Of a DNA stretch of 64,000 bases, positions 37,341-48,900 are shown one piece after another. Position 1 is the stretch's first letter; every line of letters starts with the position of its first letter. Source of the DNA: Chionis minor (lineage: Eukaryota; Chordata; Aves; Charadriiformes; Chionididae). Location of the stretch: the NCBI GenBank assembly GCA_013398295.1, contig VZSF01008501.1, forward strand, positions 596,447 to 660,446. Reading direction: 5' to 3'. A model generated the notes under the pieces. It saw only the letters and a list, made by a program, of their open reading frames with translations. It ran no database searches and had not been told where the DNA came from. The position numbers and the translations under genes are program-made.

Positions 37341-40215
37341 AATGGTTTTCAGGCAGATTTGAACCAGTGGAGCTTTTGTCAGTCATGAGATCTTGGAAGG
37401 ATGGCATATCTTTCCAGCTGAAAAAATCCTGGCAAACTACAAGCTGTCCACATAAAGCAAAGCAACTTTTTTGAAGGGGTATGGAGTGCTAACTCTGTGC
37501 CACTTTTGCAAGCAATTTTGTTCAGCCTGTCATTTTATTAGCCTTAACAAAACTCCTTGTAATTATAGACATTTTTATTCAAAATAAGATCTTACTATTA
37601 TACAGGTTTCTCTCTTTTTTGACTATATACAGAAGTGCAAAAAGTCAACCTTCTCTCTATACGTTCCCACATGCTAAACTGCAGCATAATCAACCCTCAA
37701 GAGTTTGCACACACACACTATAATTCTTGTTACGTAAACTTTGAGTATTTGGATTATCAACAAAAAGTCCCTTGATCTATTGATTATGCAGCTTATTTAT
37801 AACAAGGCCTGATATTCAGGGATTTCAAAAAATATTTAAACAATATTTTAACATTTGAAATGGATACAGTAGAAAATAAATTTTATTCTAATATCTAGGA
37901 ACTAGATTTTCTCGTAATAACTAATTACAAACAAAATAAATCATCAAAATATTACTCAATTGTCTGCCAGGATTGTTGCGATAGCAACAACTTAACTTCT
38001 TACTTAGCAATGATTATATAATTATAAGATATCCATATAAAAGATCTTTGTTCTTTTAATGAAAACTAGACAAGAACTAACAATGACTGACATTCTTACA
38101 TTGTAATATTAAATCAGTAAAATATAAATCATTTAGTTAACAATAATACGAATACTCATATGACACTACATGTAAATTCAAAACCGAGTATGTTATGAAG
38201 AAAACTACTTTTTTTTTTGTGTGTTTTGAAAAAGTCTTCAGTAAACTCTAATAAAACAAAATTCTAGAAACTGAAATGGTATTCAACTGGTAGTAGAAAA
38301 TGAAAACAATCTAATAAATGTAAGAAATAAAAACTACACTTTTAACAAGAAAAAAATAAGTAATATTCTCTAATGTTAAGTAACTACAATAACATGTGAA
38401 GTCACCTATACTTTCTTAACACGATTGAAATTACATTGGTATGGGTTTTAACCCGTAATGTAATAATCTAAGGCTTTAATAGATGTACAGTACAATCAGT
38501 AAAATCAACACATCATTCTTACACTATAAAGCATCTCTCTCAAGCATAAAAACTCGCAGTAAACTTGGAAGTATGGAGAGTTCTAGAACCGAACTCGCGC
38601 TTCTTCCACTCCACGCTACGCTACCAGTGACCTGGCCCCCACTTCAGCACTTTGCTGAACAGAGCAAAAATATCCTTTACTAGCTGCAACATCCAAACCA
38701 CAAAAAGGAATTCCTTTGGATGAATCCGTTCTTAAAACTTGAATGCACATCTATTTTTTTTGTTTTGTAAAGGCTTTCTAAGGCTATAAGCAGTTAATCT
38801 GAACAAAAAAAATCACATATAAAACTCACCCAAGTATTTAACCCACCCGATTTCTACGCTAATTAACATCTCCGTTTTTTCATATTTTGGTTTGTCATGC
38901 ATCTGATGATGTCAGTGCTTCTTTCGTCTTTGTTTAGAGTCACGGTGTAAAGCGTGACTTTGATGAAGTAAAAGCGAAACCCATCTCTGCGAAACATTTA
39001 TAGTCCTTTTGACTTTCGACAGAGGCTATAAATAGAAGCAAAAGAAGTTCCTCAAACATTTGTTACTGTGTCTCAGAAATGGCTTTTCCCTTTCGTATAT
39101 CATGTTATACAGTAAAATATGCATAAATATTACACTACGACGCCTTAAACTAGGTTATATATATGTCCAGTATGGGTTAATTTGCAGGGCTGGAGTATCG
39201 CTCCCGTGCTGCCTACGGTCACCACAAGGAAGAGTTGGCCATTTCTGAGACAGCTTTGGTTTGAAACAGAACGGTGCCCTTCGACTGATTAGTACGAGAA
39301 AAGTAAGTGAAAACGTGGTTCTGAAAATAACACTGCAGAAATAATACTCTAATCGGATGTACAGTCTATGGCACTTCATGAGAATCCTTAACAACATGGT
39401 ATTTAAAGCCATCGATGTGCTTTAAAATATACACAGTTGTGGTTTTGCTTGGCACATTCATCTCTGTCAGATACCTCTCTTACCACTTCTTACAATCTAT
39501 TACATTAAAAATATTACTCTTAAACAAAAATTACTGTGCATGCACGCTCTCGTCTATAATGGCAATTTTAAATACAAGGTGCACCTTTGTTATTTGTAAA
39601 CCTTGAAAGAAATAAACTTACTTTAAAAAATTATATCTTGGTCTACAGACGTACCAATACATAATAGATTTCTGGTTACATCATCGTCTGTCTTTTCAAG
39701 GTGACGTACATGATTATGTAGGAAATAGACTACGTATGCGTATTCAAAGCCAGACGCATACTTCTGTGCTAGAAAAGATAGACAATGCTGTAGTTTTTAG
39801 ACAATAAGATCACCTCAGCACAAATATCAATTAAATGTACAAAGTATATAGGCAACAGTGTGCAGTGGATTTCCAAGGTCTTGTTTCATCTCGCTAACAT
39901 GCAATGTGGGGATGTCTCACTGCTGAGGGAGTTTCCGAGTGTTGCTTGACGGTATATACATTATGGCTAATGAGCTCCTCCTCTTTTCAACCCAAACACA
40001 CTGTCCTTTGCTCTTTAGTTGGGATCTGGGAAGGGAAAAAGAGAAAGCCTTCTCAACACGGCCGCCACTGCTCGTCAGCACTGCACCGGCCCACGCTGCG
40101 CATGCGCAGGAGGGCGTCTGCCCCCGCGTGTCGGGGAGGCTGCACCCACAGCCCTGCCAGATTCCCCTGGGGAACGTCCTGGCAGCGGAGGTTCCCTCAC
40201 AACCGCGGAGAGCCC

Positions 40216-40272
40216 AGCCCCATCCCATCCCATCCCATCCCATCCCATCCCATCCCATCCCCATCCCCATCC
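40216..40272. repeat. (CCCAT)n microsatellite
   Basis: About nine tandem CCCAT/CCATC pentamers followed by two CCCCAT hexamers. In the MBNL1 transcript this reads as (GGGAT)n, a G-rich run about 190 nt upstream of the terminal acceptor. The array is likely length-variable. Confidence 0.95.
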
Positions 40273-41117
40273 GGCCACGGAGCGACGCTGGGTACGCGGC
40301 TGCGGCTGCAGACCACAGGCACCCGCCCGAGGCACTCCAGCTGTGTAGCCCCGTTCATGCTCAGCCGCAAGGAATAACTACGACTATAAACCCAGCGTGG
40401 CAAATTGGTTAATCCTCACCCCAAGTGATAATTCCATTACGGCTGAGCCATTCAATAAAAAGCACGGCAGAAATGGAGCGCAGGGGAGAGGCCGGTGACA
40501 CAAGTGACAAGCTGCCCGGGGGGAGGTGACGTCTGCGGGTGGTCTCACCCACAACAGGCAGCGCAGGGACAGGCTGCAGACTGCTGGCTGCTCCCAGCGA
40601 CACACAAGGGAAAAAACCTCTCACGCCTGGGCCCGCAAACCCCCAGTTCCAGGGTAGGCAGGGTGCAGGGCTGTGGCACCAACAGCCGCCACGCGCTGCC
40701 TGCAAGTCGCCGTTCCACCAACACGCGCCGGCACCGCGGGGCCTCTCCTGCCACGGCACCACGCCAGGACGCGCTGCGCAGACACGCCGCGGTGCAAACA
40801 CGCAACGCACGGCGGTGTGACAACCCACGATCGGGAGAAGTCAGGCTTCAGCTAGGCAGGTGACTAAACCTGCGTTTTCACAGATGCTGCATTTCTCCTT
40901 CGGAGATTTAACATTGGTTCTAAAGACAGAATGTAACCACCCCCCCTGGGACCTGGCCCTCAGCTCACATCAGGGCTGGAGCGATCATCCTTTATAAACA
41001 AAAACTCTAATTTTAGACTCTCTGAGTTTGCTATATGGATACGTACAAACTAGTACCGCTGCTGGTCCGACACACTACCTAACGTGGTCACTGCTAACTA
41101 CGGGATCTACGGGAGGG

Positions 41118-41557
41118 CCCTGGAGATGCTGGGAGGGCTGGAGCCCCTCTGCTGGGAGGACAGGCTGGGAGAGCTGGGGGGGTTCAGCCTGGAGAAGAGA
41201 AGGCTCCGGGGAGACCTGCCAGCCCCTGCCAGGGTCTGAAAGGGGCTCCAGGAAAGCTGGGGAGGGACTTGGGATCAGGGAGTGGAGCCAGAGGATGAGG
41301 GGGAATGGTTTTATGCGGGAAGAGGGGAGATTTAGATGGGATATTGGGCAGAAATTCCTGGCTGTGAGGGCGGTGAGCCCCTGGCCGGGGTTGCCCAGAG
41401 CAGCTGTGGCTGCCCCATCCCTGGAGGTTCAAGGCCAGGTTGGCCGGGGCTGGGAGCAGCCTGGTGTGGTGGGAGGTGTCCCTGCCCAGGGCAGGGGGTG
41501 GCACTGGGGGGGCTTTAAGGTTCCTTCCCACCCAAACCCTTTTCTGGTTCTGTGATC
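41118..41557 (+). mobile_element. CR1 LINE 3' fragment in the last MBNL1 intron
   Basis: The sequence follows the familiar 3' part of avian CR1: a block ggctggagcccctctgctgg, then cagcctggagaagagaaggc, ccctggaggttcaaggccag, gggaggtgtccctgcccagg, and an end at ggttcctt..ttctggttctgtgat. That is the end of the reverse-transcriptase region and the 3' UTR. It is 5'-truncated, as usual for CR1, and lies antisense to MBNL1. The reading frame is broken, so it is a dead copy. The 3' terminal octamer repeat is degenerate. Confidence 0.92.
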
Positions 41558-41716
41558 TCCACTCAGAGAAGAAAGGCCCATCAGTGGAGTTCAGAGCCTC
41601 TTCCCCCTTATCTCATTAGTTTTCTTAGAAAATAAAAACATTCTGTCCCTGAAAAAGACAAATTATGCACACATAAAGGTAAGAAAACTGCAAGCAATAA
41701 CACATTGGGAACTTAC

Positions 41717-41791
41717 TGTTTGATGACAAAATGTCTACATCTGTGTAACATACTTGTGGCTAGTCAGATGTTCGGCAGATATTATGGGTAT
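41717..41791 (-). CDS. MBNL1: MBNL1 exon with common C-terminus and stop codon
   Basis: This exon begins after an acceptor ending ttacctgtag and encodes IPIISAEHLTSHKYVTQM followed by TAG at 41,737-41,735, the C-terminus of the main MBNL1 isoforms. Eighteen nucleotides after the stop there is a clear donor, ACA|GTAAGT, giving a 75-nt exon; the rest of the 3' UTR then comes from the terminal exon. The stop lies far less than 50 nt from that junction, so nonsense-mediated decay is not expected. The coding part is certain. The use of the donor is inferred from its consensus and from the 3' UTR-like block downstream. Confidence 0.93.
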
Positions 41792-44700
41792 CTACAGGTA
41801 AAAAATTTAAACAATGAGTAACATGTGCAACAAGCCAACACAGAGACACAGCATTTTGCTACAGAACATAAGTTTGGAAAAGTGAGGATCAGCTGTGAGT
41901 TGGTGGATTTTATATTGTAACTACAAGTTAAAGTCAACTGAAGTGCTATAATAGCAACTTAAACTGGAAAACATTGTGTTAAGTACTATTTGACAAATAT
42001 AAATAAGTATTATTGGTTGTTTAGGAAATAAGAGAAGTTAAAATCTACGAAAGTCATGCAGTGCAGTAATTGAAAATAGCCCTTTTTGTTGGCCTACACA
42101 AAATTCTGTGCTTCCAGCGTATCATTTAAAATGATAAATTCTACAGTGGCCTTGTTTCAGTCTGATTTTGTGAAGCGTTCATTGCTTTCACTGCCTCGGT
42201 CTCTGAATGCCAAACCTAACGTGCCCTGAGCTTGATTTTCACAGCTGGTGAAAATCCGCTGTTGAGAAGAGGCGCCTGCTCTTCCCAGGGCTGCTGCGGG
42301 CCCCGCGGCGCATCAGCTGCAAAGCTCAGACTGCCCAAAGCAGTGAAACAATTCTCAAAATGTTTGTCTGCGTAACCAGAGCTCAGTACGTGGCTCTCAC
42401 AGTGCCCCATCAACCCAGTTTCCCATTTAAAAAAAAAAAAAACCAAAGAAAAAATAAAAAGTACTAAAATCAGAGTAGATTACCAGCAGCAGAAATGAGG
42501 AGCCCGCACTGCGCGTGGCCCCCGGGCGCAGCTGGAGCCCCGGGCAGCAGCACCCAGGCATGCAGGTGCCGGGGATCCGTGAGGACCTTCCCTGACGGAC
42601 AGGACCAGCAGCCCCGCTGGAGGGAGCGGGTGTGCCCACGCACCGGGGACGCGCCGTGGCACGTGACACAGAATTGGTTTGTATCACCACAAGCAGCCGT
42701 TGCACCCGAAAAGACGTTTTCCTGGTGGACACTACGGCTGACCTGATGATCCACACGGGAAAGGGAACGGGGAGGTTTCCTCTTCGCTAAGCTGCTTATA
42801 GGCCTTGCTGGTGGTTTTTTCCACCCCTTGTGCCCTCTCCTCCCCTAGCAACTCCACACAACTCCACAGCATCGCCAACTCGTACAGAAATGGGCTTCAA
42901 GCGTAATGAAGCTTCTCATACCATCGGTTCCTGCTGCTGCAGGAGAGGCTGCTGCACCCAGCTGTGTAGAAGCATCAGGGATAGTGCTGTCGGAACAGAC
43001 CAAGGACCTTCAACACCAGTCAATGAAGATGAAGGGCCAGATCTTAAGACTTTCGGCATGCATGCACATCGCACCATGTGGCATTAAATAATTTCAGCGT
43101 TGCTCACATCGTATATACATATATTTGTAATATATGTATATATTGAGGTTTGGCTGCAGTACTGTACTAAGTGTGTTATGAGGCTCCAGGGAGGATACGC
43201 ATGAAATGACCAGATTCTACAACAGAAAGTTGCCCTCTAATCTGTTTGGGAAAGTGCATGGTTATTTAGACAGAGGAGATTTTAAAAAATAACGATGTTT
43301 TTCTGTGGCTTGGCTTGTTCTCACAAGTCTTTGGACTTAGGGAGGATAGAGACACACTTAAATTAATTGAATGGTGCAATAACCTACAATATTACGATAC
43401 TCTGGGCATACAGGTGGTTGCTTGCTCAGGTGACACGTACGCAGAGGCAGTCCTACCTACAAACTAGCTTTCCCAAACACAAAGTTATTCTTACGCTGGT
43501 TTAAATCCGTGAGTGACACGGTCATTCAGCAAATGTCTCTCAAGAGCAGACAGCGTGACCTCCCAAGTAGACTAACCTGGGTGTTTTTTGGAATCGTAAC
43601 ATATCCAGGTCCCTTGTGAGACTGGGGATGTGCACACCGGTATATGTCACCGCAACACTGTCGCTTTGGGACTGGTATTTTTGAGAGCTCAGTACGCAGA
43701 CAGGCTAAACAAAGAACGTCCAGCGGGGTGTCGTGCAAAACTGTAGTGCCCAACAGGCAAAGGTGGAAAGCCTCGAAGCCGATGGCTCTGGGCTCCTCCG
43801 GCAGGAGCCTGCAGCACTCGGCACCCCCATGGCACCACAGCCCCGGCGCACTGCAGAGTGGCCGGGGGCTCCCGGCTCTGCCAGCACCGGCTCAGCCCCT
43901 CTCCCGGCAGGAGTGCAGCCAGGCACGGGCACGGGTATGGCTGCTTAACATCCAACCGCAGCCGCAAACCCCACAGCTTTACGGTGGGATCCTGAAATTG
44001 CCTGGGAGTTAGTGCTAAGGACGCAGGGAGCTTAGTGCGTCGGGTGCGCCTGCCCTAAACACTGACGTTCATCCTCAGAATTAATGTCACGTAAAGAACC
44101 AGACCTGCAAAAGGCTAAAGAAAATGTTGACTTCCCTTTTCTAAAAGGCACCTGTGTGATTCCCGACACCGAGTCGAGAGTAATACCTGCATCTTAGGCC
44201 AGAACCGGTGGTTTCGTGGCATAAGGCAATTCTAAGTTCCTCGCAAATCTCAAAAAATCAGTTGGTTTTATAAGGGAGAGAAGAGGGTCTTTTAAAAGAT
44301 TTTACTGTTGCACTTTCAGCTGGATGTACTACAGAAATCTGCATTTTTGACACCCTGGCTAGATAAAGCAGCGGGCTGGGCTCTGCTCCGCTGGAGAGCG
44401 GCTCCAGCGGGGCCGAGGGGGATCGCAGCGTTCCGGCCGCTGCCGCGTGCCCTCACAGCATCCCTTCCGGCTCTTCTGGGGGGACTTACTGAGTAAAGCT
44501 ACTTGGTTTTTTCCTGAAGTACATCCAAGCACGGCAACAACTGGGTAGCTATTTAGAAATAAAGCCAGACTCTAACGGCCATTCCCTGACTGAAGCTTGG
44601 CTACCACAATGAGCCCTCGGCCCTTTCCTAGCAGAGTCACGAGCTGAAACAAAGGTGTAAAAGGAGCTTCTGTGTGGCCCACGCTGAAAAGGTTTTGTTT

Positions 44701-45140
44701 TGCTCTTGGGAGAGGAGAGTCAGAACAAGTTCAGGCTGCCCAATTCAGACTGTTAAAATTCTGCTCCTGCAGCCCCTCTGCACAAAGGTTTGACTGGCTT
44801 TCGCTGGAGTTCTGCACTAAAAGGAGCTGTCGGCTTCACAGAAATAGAAATACATAATGGGTTCCGTGTATTATCCCTTCCTCTCTACATCTCTGAGAGC
44901 AGAACTAAGCCGCACGGCCTGTAGATGTTAAGACTGAGTCAGAAACTCCATTATTGATTATTTTTAGCATCAGAAATGGAACTGCAGCACCTTTGGAGCA
45001 TGGATAAAGGCTTATTAAGCTGCGCTGCAGGTCTCAGAGAGAATGTGTAGGCCAACAAGAGGTAAAATCAAAACCCCCATGCTCAGTAAAAGCACCGATT
45101 TCAAGTTGTCTGTAAGGAACAAAGCTGTAAATTAGCAAAC
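41792..45140 (-). other. MBNL1: MBNL1 intron between 95-nt and stop-codon exons
   Basis: An intron of 3.3 kb. It contains an A-rich run (42,427-42,470 on the plus strand), GC-rich segments at 42,500-42,670, 43,770-43,930 and 44,370-44,480, and an AT palindrome at 43,113-43,142. Open frames in the GC-rich parts are spurious. Nothing else is recognised. Confidence 0.8.
43113..43142. repeat. AT-rich inverted repeat (hairpin)
   Basis: Alternating AT sequence (atatacatata, then a short loop, then a near-complement) forms an imperfect palindrome of about 30 bp in an intron. It resembles a (TATG)n/(TA)n microsatellite that could fold as a hairpin or cruciform. No regulatory role can be read from it. 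Confidence 0.6.
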
Positions 45141-45235
45141 CTGGTTGGCTGTGGCTGTTGCAGCGAAGGGAACACTTGTGGCAGATGTTGTTGCTGCAGA
45201 CACAGTGGCTGGCGTAGCACCGTGCACCATGGGAA
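45141..45235 (-). CDS. MBNL1: MBNL1 95-nt alternative exon (VPMVHGATP...ATANQ)
   Basis: A 95-nt exon, phase 1 in and phase 0 out, encoding [20 protein letters not shown] followed by [12 protein letters not shown]. It is low-complexity, rich in alanine, threonine and serine, and belongs to the disordered C-terminal part. Both splice sites are weak: the acceptor ends ccgaaag and the donor is CAG|GTTTGC. That fits alternative use. Because 95 is not a multiple of three, skipping changes the frame of what follows. If the intron were retained, translation would stop after two more codons. Several YGCY motifs crowd the upstream 100 nt on the transcript strand. Confidence 0.96.
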
Positions 45236-45930
45236 CTTTCGGAAGGAAAATCATATAAGCAAACATACAGAAGAGTGTAGCAGTATGGGAACCAGAGCGA
45301 CATGTGGGAGGGTAATTGAGCATGGTATTTATCACAGCAAAAAGCCCGAGACGTCATTGCCAGCGCGTGACATGCAACCACAGTGCGAAGCAGGACAACA
45401 TTCCAGGGAGAAAGAGGGGAGGGAAATGAAAGAGAAAAAAAGGGGAAAATGCTTGTTACCATCAAATCAAGAAAATCGACACAAACAAGCTTAACCATTT
45501 CAATACAAAAATCAACAGAATTTTTAAATGCCCTTATATTTACAAATTTTTGTCTTTTAAAAATTCAACCCAAGTATTTACTGCAAGCAAAAATTAATCT
45601 GGTTGAAGGACAGTATAGGTCTATGTGGCTATAGTAAGATACAGTCTTTATTTAACATGAGATAGTTTCTAAACACTGGAACTCATAGTCCAATCAAAAT
45701 CCACCAAGGAACAATGTGCAATTCAAACAACTGCTGTACAAAATTAACAACGTCTACGTGTCCGTGTCAATTAAATAAAACAATTGCATTTAATTGACAG
45801 GTGTTAGTGCAGGAGGCTAAGGGAGATGGATTGGCACGAGAGCTCGAAGTTAAAATCTAGCAGTGGATTTTGAGGGTCCGTGAGCTGCACCACAGGTTTA
45901 AGATAATCAAGAAACAAAGCTGGCACCTAC
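45236..45930 (-). other. MBNL1: MBNL1 intron between 36-nt and 95-nt exons
   Basis: A short 695-nt, AT-rich intron separates the two alternative exons. The last 100 nt before the 95-nt exon carry at least five YGCY tetramers on the transcript strand (complement positions 45,258-45,339). The rest holds no repeat or reading frame of note. Confidence 0.85.
45258..45339 (-). promoter_or_regulatory. YGCY (MBNL-binding) motif cluster upstream of the 95-nt exon
   Basis: On the transcript strand, YGCY tetramers occur at 45,339-45,336, 45,322-45,319, 45,299-45,296, 45,282-45,279 and 45,261-45,258. That is five in 82 nt, against little more than one expected at even base composition. The last lies about 23 nt from the acceptor of the 95-nt exon. 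MBNL proteins bind such motifs and usually repress an exon when bound just upstream, so autoregulation is plausible. The motif count is observed; binding is inferred. Confidence 0.45.
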
Positions 45931-45966
45931 CAACACTTGTAGCGGGTGTCATGCACAATATTGAGC
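45931..45966 (-). CDS. MBNL1: MBNL1 36-nt alternative micro-exon (SILCMTPATSV)
   Basis: A 36-nt exon, phase 1 in and out, completing a glycine codon and encoding SILCMTPATSV plus the first base of the next valine. It is too short to stand out as an open reading frame; I located it from the peptide and its splice sites. The acceptor is tgatgggcag behind a pyrimidine-rich stretch, and the donor is GTTG|GTAGGT. In mammals the equivalent 36-nt exon is alternatively spliced, rises in myotonic dystrophy, and contributes to MBNL1 self-association. Skipping it joins the 154-nt exon in frame to the 95-nt exon. Confidence 0.96.
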
Positions 45967-48900
45967 CTGCCCATCATGCATTGCAACAGGAAGGTGGATT
46001 TGGAAAGGGAAAAGAATTAAAACAACCCATCACACGTGTAATTAGAAATTTCATTTGAACAAAGAAGAAAAATTGTTATTATGGGAACAGTGGCACGTAA
46101 CTGTCAGCACAATCAATACAATAGCACAGTGATCCGTCAGAATTAGTCTTCAGGGAAGGGGGAAGAGCGGCCCGAACTGTGTGCTGGTGTAGCGTGTTTG
46201 CCTTCGCAGCCCTGCAGAACACTAGCACGCCTAGGAAAAGCTTCTTTAGCTTTACTTTAAAAATCTCTCAATCCTTTTGCCCTTTGACGTAAGCCTTGTA
46301 ACGCTCCTTACCCTGGTTTTCTCAGACCAAAAGAAACCAAGCGGCACCTGCCTGCAGGTCCCCGAGGTCCAGCCCTGCGGGGACGGGGTCCCTGGGCGCG
46401 CGGGATCAGCGCTGCCGCTGGGGAGCACGGCACGGGGCCGGCTCTCTCCGGGGGCCAGCGAGGCTCTGGCCTCCGCTCCCGCCGGGGCAGCCTCCGGGCT
46501 GCGGCCCTTCTCGGCCGGACCGCGGCTCCAGCTGCACCGCTGTGTTGGCCGCAAGCTGGCGGCTCCGGTGGCAACATCCAGGCAAAGCCCAGGGGCGGCT
46601 GGCACGCCGTGCTCTGTACTTCTGCCGCACCGGAGCGAGCCCAGGGAGCTGCCGGGGAAGGGGAAGCCATCCTGGCTCTCCTCTTAATTTGCAGGTCAGA
46701 GGAGGGGCTGCATGGCTGGTGCCTCCTACGCAGCTCACGGCAGCACCAAAAAACACTTGTTCAGCACTTTTTTCCTTGCTATGGCACATTTTTTAAGCTG
46801 CTGGTGTCTGGGGCTCACAACCTGCAACTCGCTTTAAGCTACACAAAAATAATTAAAGCGACAGCCCCTGGTGAGCCCTGCCCTGCAGCTAGCGAGCCAA
46901 CAGCACTAGGGTGCGTTTAGGAACATTACGGTGCTGGTTTTTAACTATCACTAAGTTGGTAATTCTGTTTACTTTACATAGCGAAATGCCTTCCAACAGA
47001 CTCAACTCAGAATCTTCTATTTTTGCTTCCCACTTTATAAAGATATACTGATATTTCAGAATATCAGTTTTTAAGAAACAATTTACTTTTTTATTTAACA
47101 AATAACATTTACCAACACTGCTAATTACGCCTGACACAGCAGAAACTGAAATAAAGCCTGAAATCTGGGAACAGAGATTGCGGTGGAAATGGAAACCTCC
47201 TCTAGAAGCCTGGCAGCGGGAGCAGGGCAATGCTGCTTCCTTGACATTACGTGACTGTAACAGGGGGATGGGAAATTGTTTTAGCTGGTGCCAAGCATTG
47301 TGGTGGCTTGCACAATCTCAAGAGCATTTAACCAAGCAGGGAAAAGTCAGTCAGTATAATTACTGCTGGGGACAAGGTTATTCTCTGTCATCACTGTATC
47401 TGCAAGGCTACAAAGAAAAGGACATAATCATGTTTCCTAATTACTCTTCTATTTCTGGGTCGTGGAAGAGACCGAAAATATTCGCACTGAAAGGTTAAAC
47501 AAAAGAAGGGCAGCTTTTCTGACTTCCCCATGCACAAATCACGGCTGAAGTCAATGGACCACTTGCAAGATTGAAAAATGGAGCAAAATCTGGCTATAAA
47601 GTCCAAGCAGTAGGTAAAACTGCTTTCTCGGTCCCTCCTAAGACATCTCTAAGGTGTTAACAGGGTTATACAGAAGAACCTTTGAGTTTTGTCTCTCTGC
47701 CGGGGTGCCCTATTTATAAAGTTGTACATACTTCGTTAGATCTGGACTATTACGTCATTCCATGCATAATTAGGTCTACATGCTAAAGACAAGTTAGATT
47801 TTCATAATGACTGTGAAATCTCACTGTAAAGCTTTTCAGCTCAGAATTTTAGTCTGAGTTATCATCATTAACATTATAACCAGCGCACACAGTTTTGAAA
47901 GGGAATCGAAGCAGATGAACATAAGGCAGAAATGAAAATACTAGCTAGGGTGCAATAACTTGCAAATATGGAGACATAATGTTGTATGACCCTCTTACCA
48001 GTAACAAAAATCATTTTTGCTATGACCTTAATATTCATCTTGACTTCAGAAGCTTTGACTGACTAATGAGAATGCATGAATAATAAATGTGCAGTTTCAA
48101 ATGTTCCCTAGCTTTTCAGCACAAGGCAGAATTTTAATTCAAGGATGTGCTCAGTTAACTGATCCTAACTTCACAACCAGATTATTTCTGCAGTGGAATA
48201 AAGCTATTTTTAGAAATATTCTAGGTTTACTGGTGTTCTAAACATTTTTCTTCTCTTCCCTCCCTCGAACTGTTCCCCTCGGTCTATTTATTCTGTCCAA
48301 TCCACTAAATCCTAATTAAAAATATCGCCACAGACAGCACAAGCGGTCCTGCCGAGGTGAGGGGCCGTGCCTGATGTTTCCCTGCCTACCATTTTGGAGG
48401 AAAGCGGGGTTTTTACAGGGACCCAGAAGCCCCACAGACCCCGCTTTAGGAAAGTGCTGAGTGAGTCCCAGCTGTGAGCCGGTAAGTTCCCTGGCGCGGG
48501 AGCGGCAGGAGCCGAGTCTGCAGCGCGTTAACTCCAGGGCAGAGGTGGCTGAAGCCTTGGCACGGCGGGCGAGGTGGTTCTGCTGCCCTGCTGCAATTCT
48601 GCCCCTTCCAGGTGCATCGGGACAACGGCTCCGGGAGCCTCCTGGAAACCTGTCCCTGTTCTTCTGGAGGATTGCACTTCTCAAAGACTGTTCTGGTCAC
48701 CTGTTCGAGACGCCGAGGCCAGGAACAGCCGTATACGCACAGCTGCGGAGACAGGGAGCTGGGGCACAGGATGGTAACGGGCACCGGGGCAGGATTTTCA
48801 CCTAGTTGCTCACGGGAGCTCTCTGCCTGTCCGTACAAACAGACCCCAGCCGGCTCACCGTTACGGCAGGACAAAGAGCACGTGCAGAAGTAGTGGACGC

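Larger units (their letters stand above)
36580..40025 (-). other. MBNL1: MBNL1 terminal exon, mostly 3' UTR
   Basis: An AT-rich block of about 3.4 kb without sustained reading frames lies downstream of the stop-codon exon. A well-formed acceptor with a long pyrimidine tract ending tctttttcccttcccag opens it at 40,025. Reading in phase 0 directly from the 95-nt exon would add IPTKEQRTVCLG and stop at TGA 39,989-39,987, so skipping the 75-nt exon gives a 12-residue alternative C-terminus. The lower limit is set by paired AATAAA signals near 36,602-36,626 and by the abrupt return to GC-rich sequence. Two TGTATATA Pumilio-type elements occur at 39,953-39,960 and 37,624-37,631. The acceptor is convincing but splicing is inferred. 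Confidence 0.8.
40026..41716 (-). other. MBNL1: MBNL1 last intron
   Basis: The 1.7-kb intron between the stop-codon exon and the terminal exon carries a CR1 fragment (41,118-41,557) and a CCCAT pentanucleotide array (40,216-40,272) about 190 nt from the terminal acceptor. GC-rich sequence at 40,300-40,850 contains only overlapping spurious frames. Confidence 0.75.

Noticed and set aside
39917..40024. A different reading of the terminal exon (SKGQCVWVEKRRSSLAIMYI...)
   Set aside because: It needs an acceptor 13 nt further downstream (ctaaag) that is weaker than the cccttcccag site, whose phase gives the short C-terminus. Retained only as a possibility.
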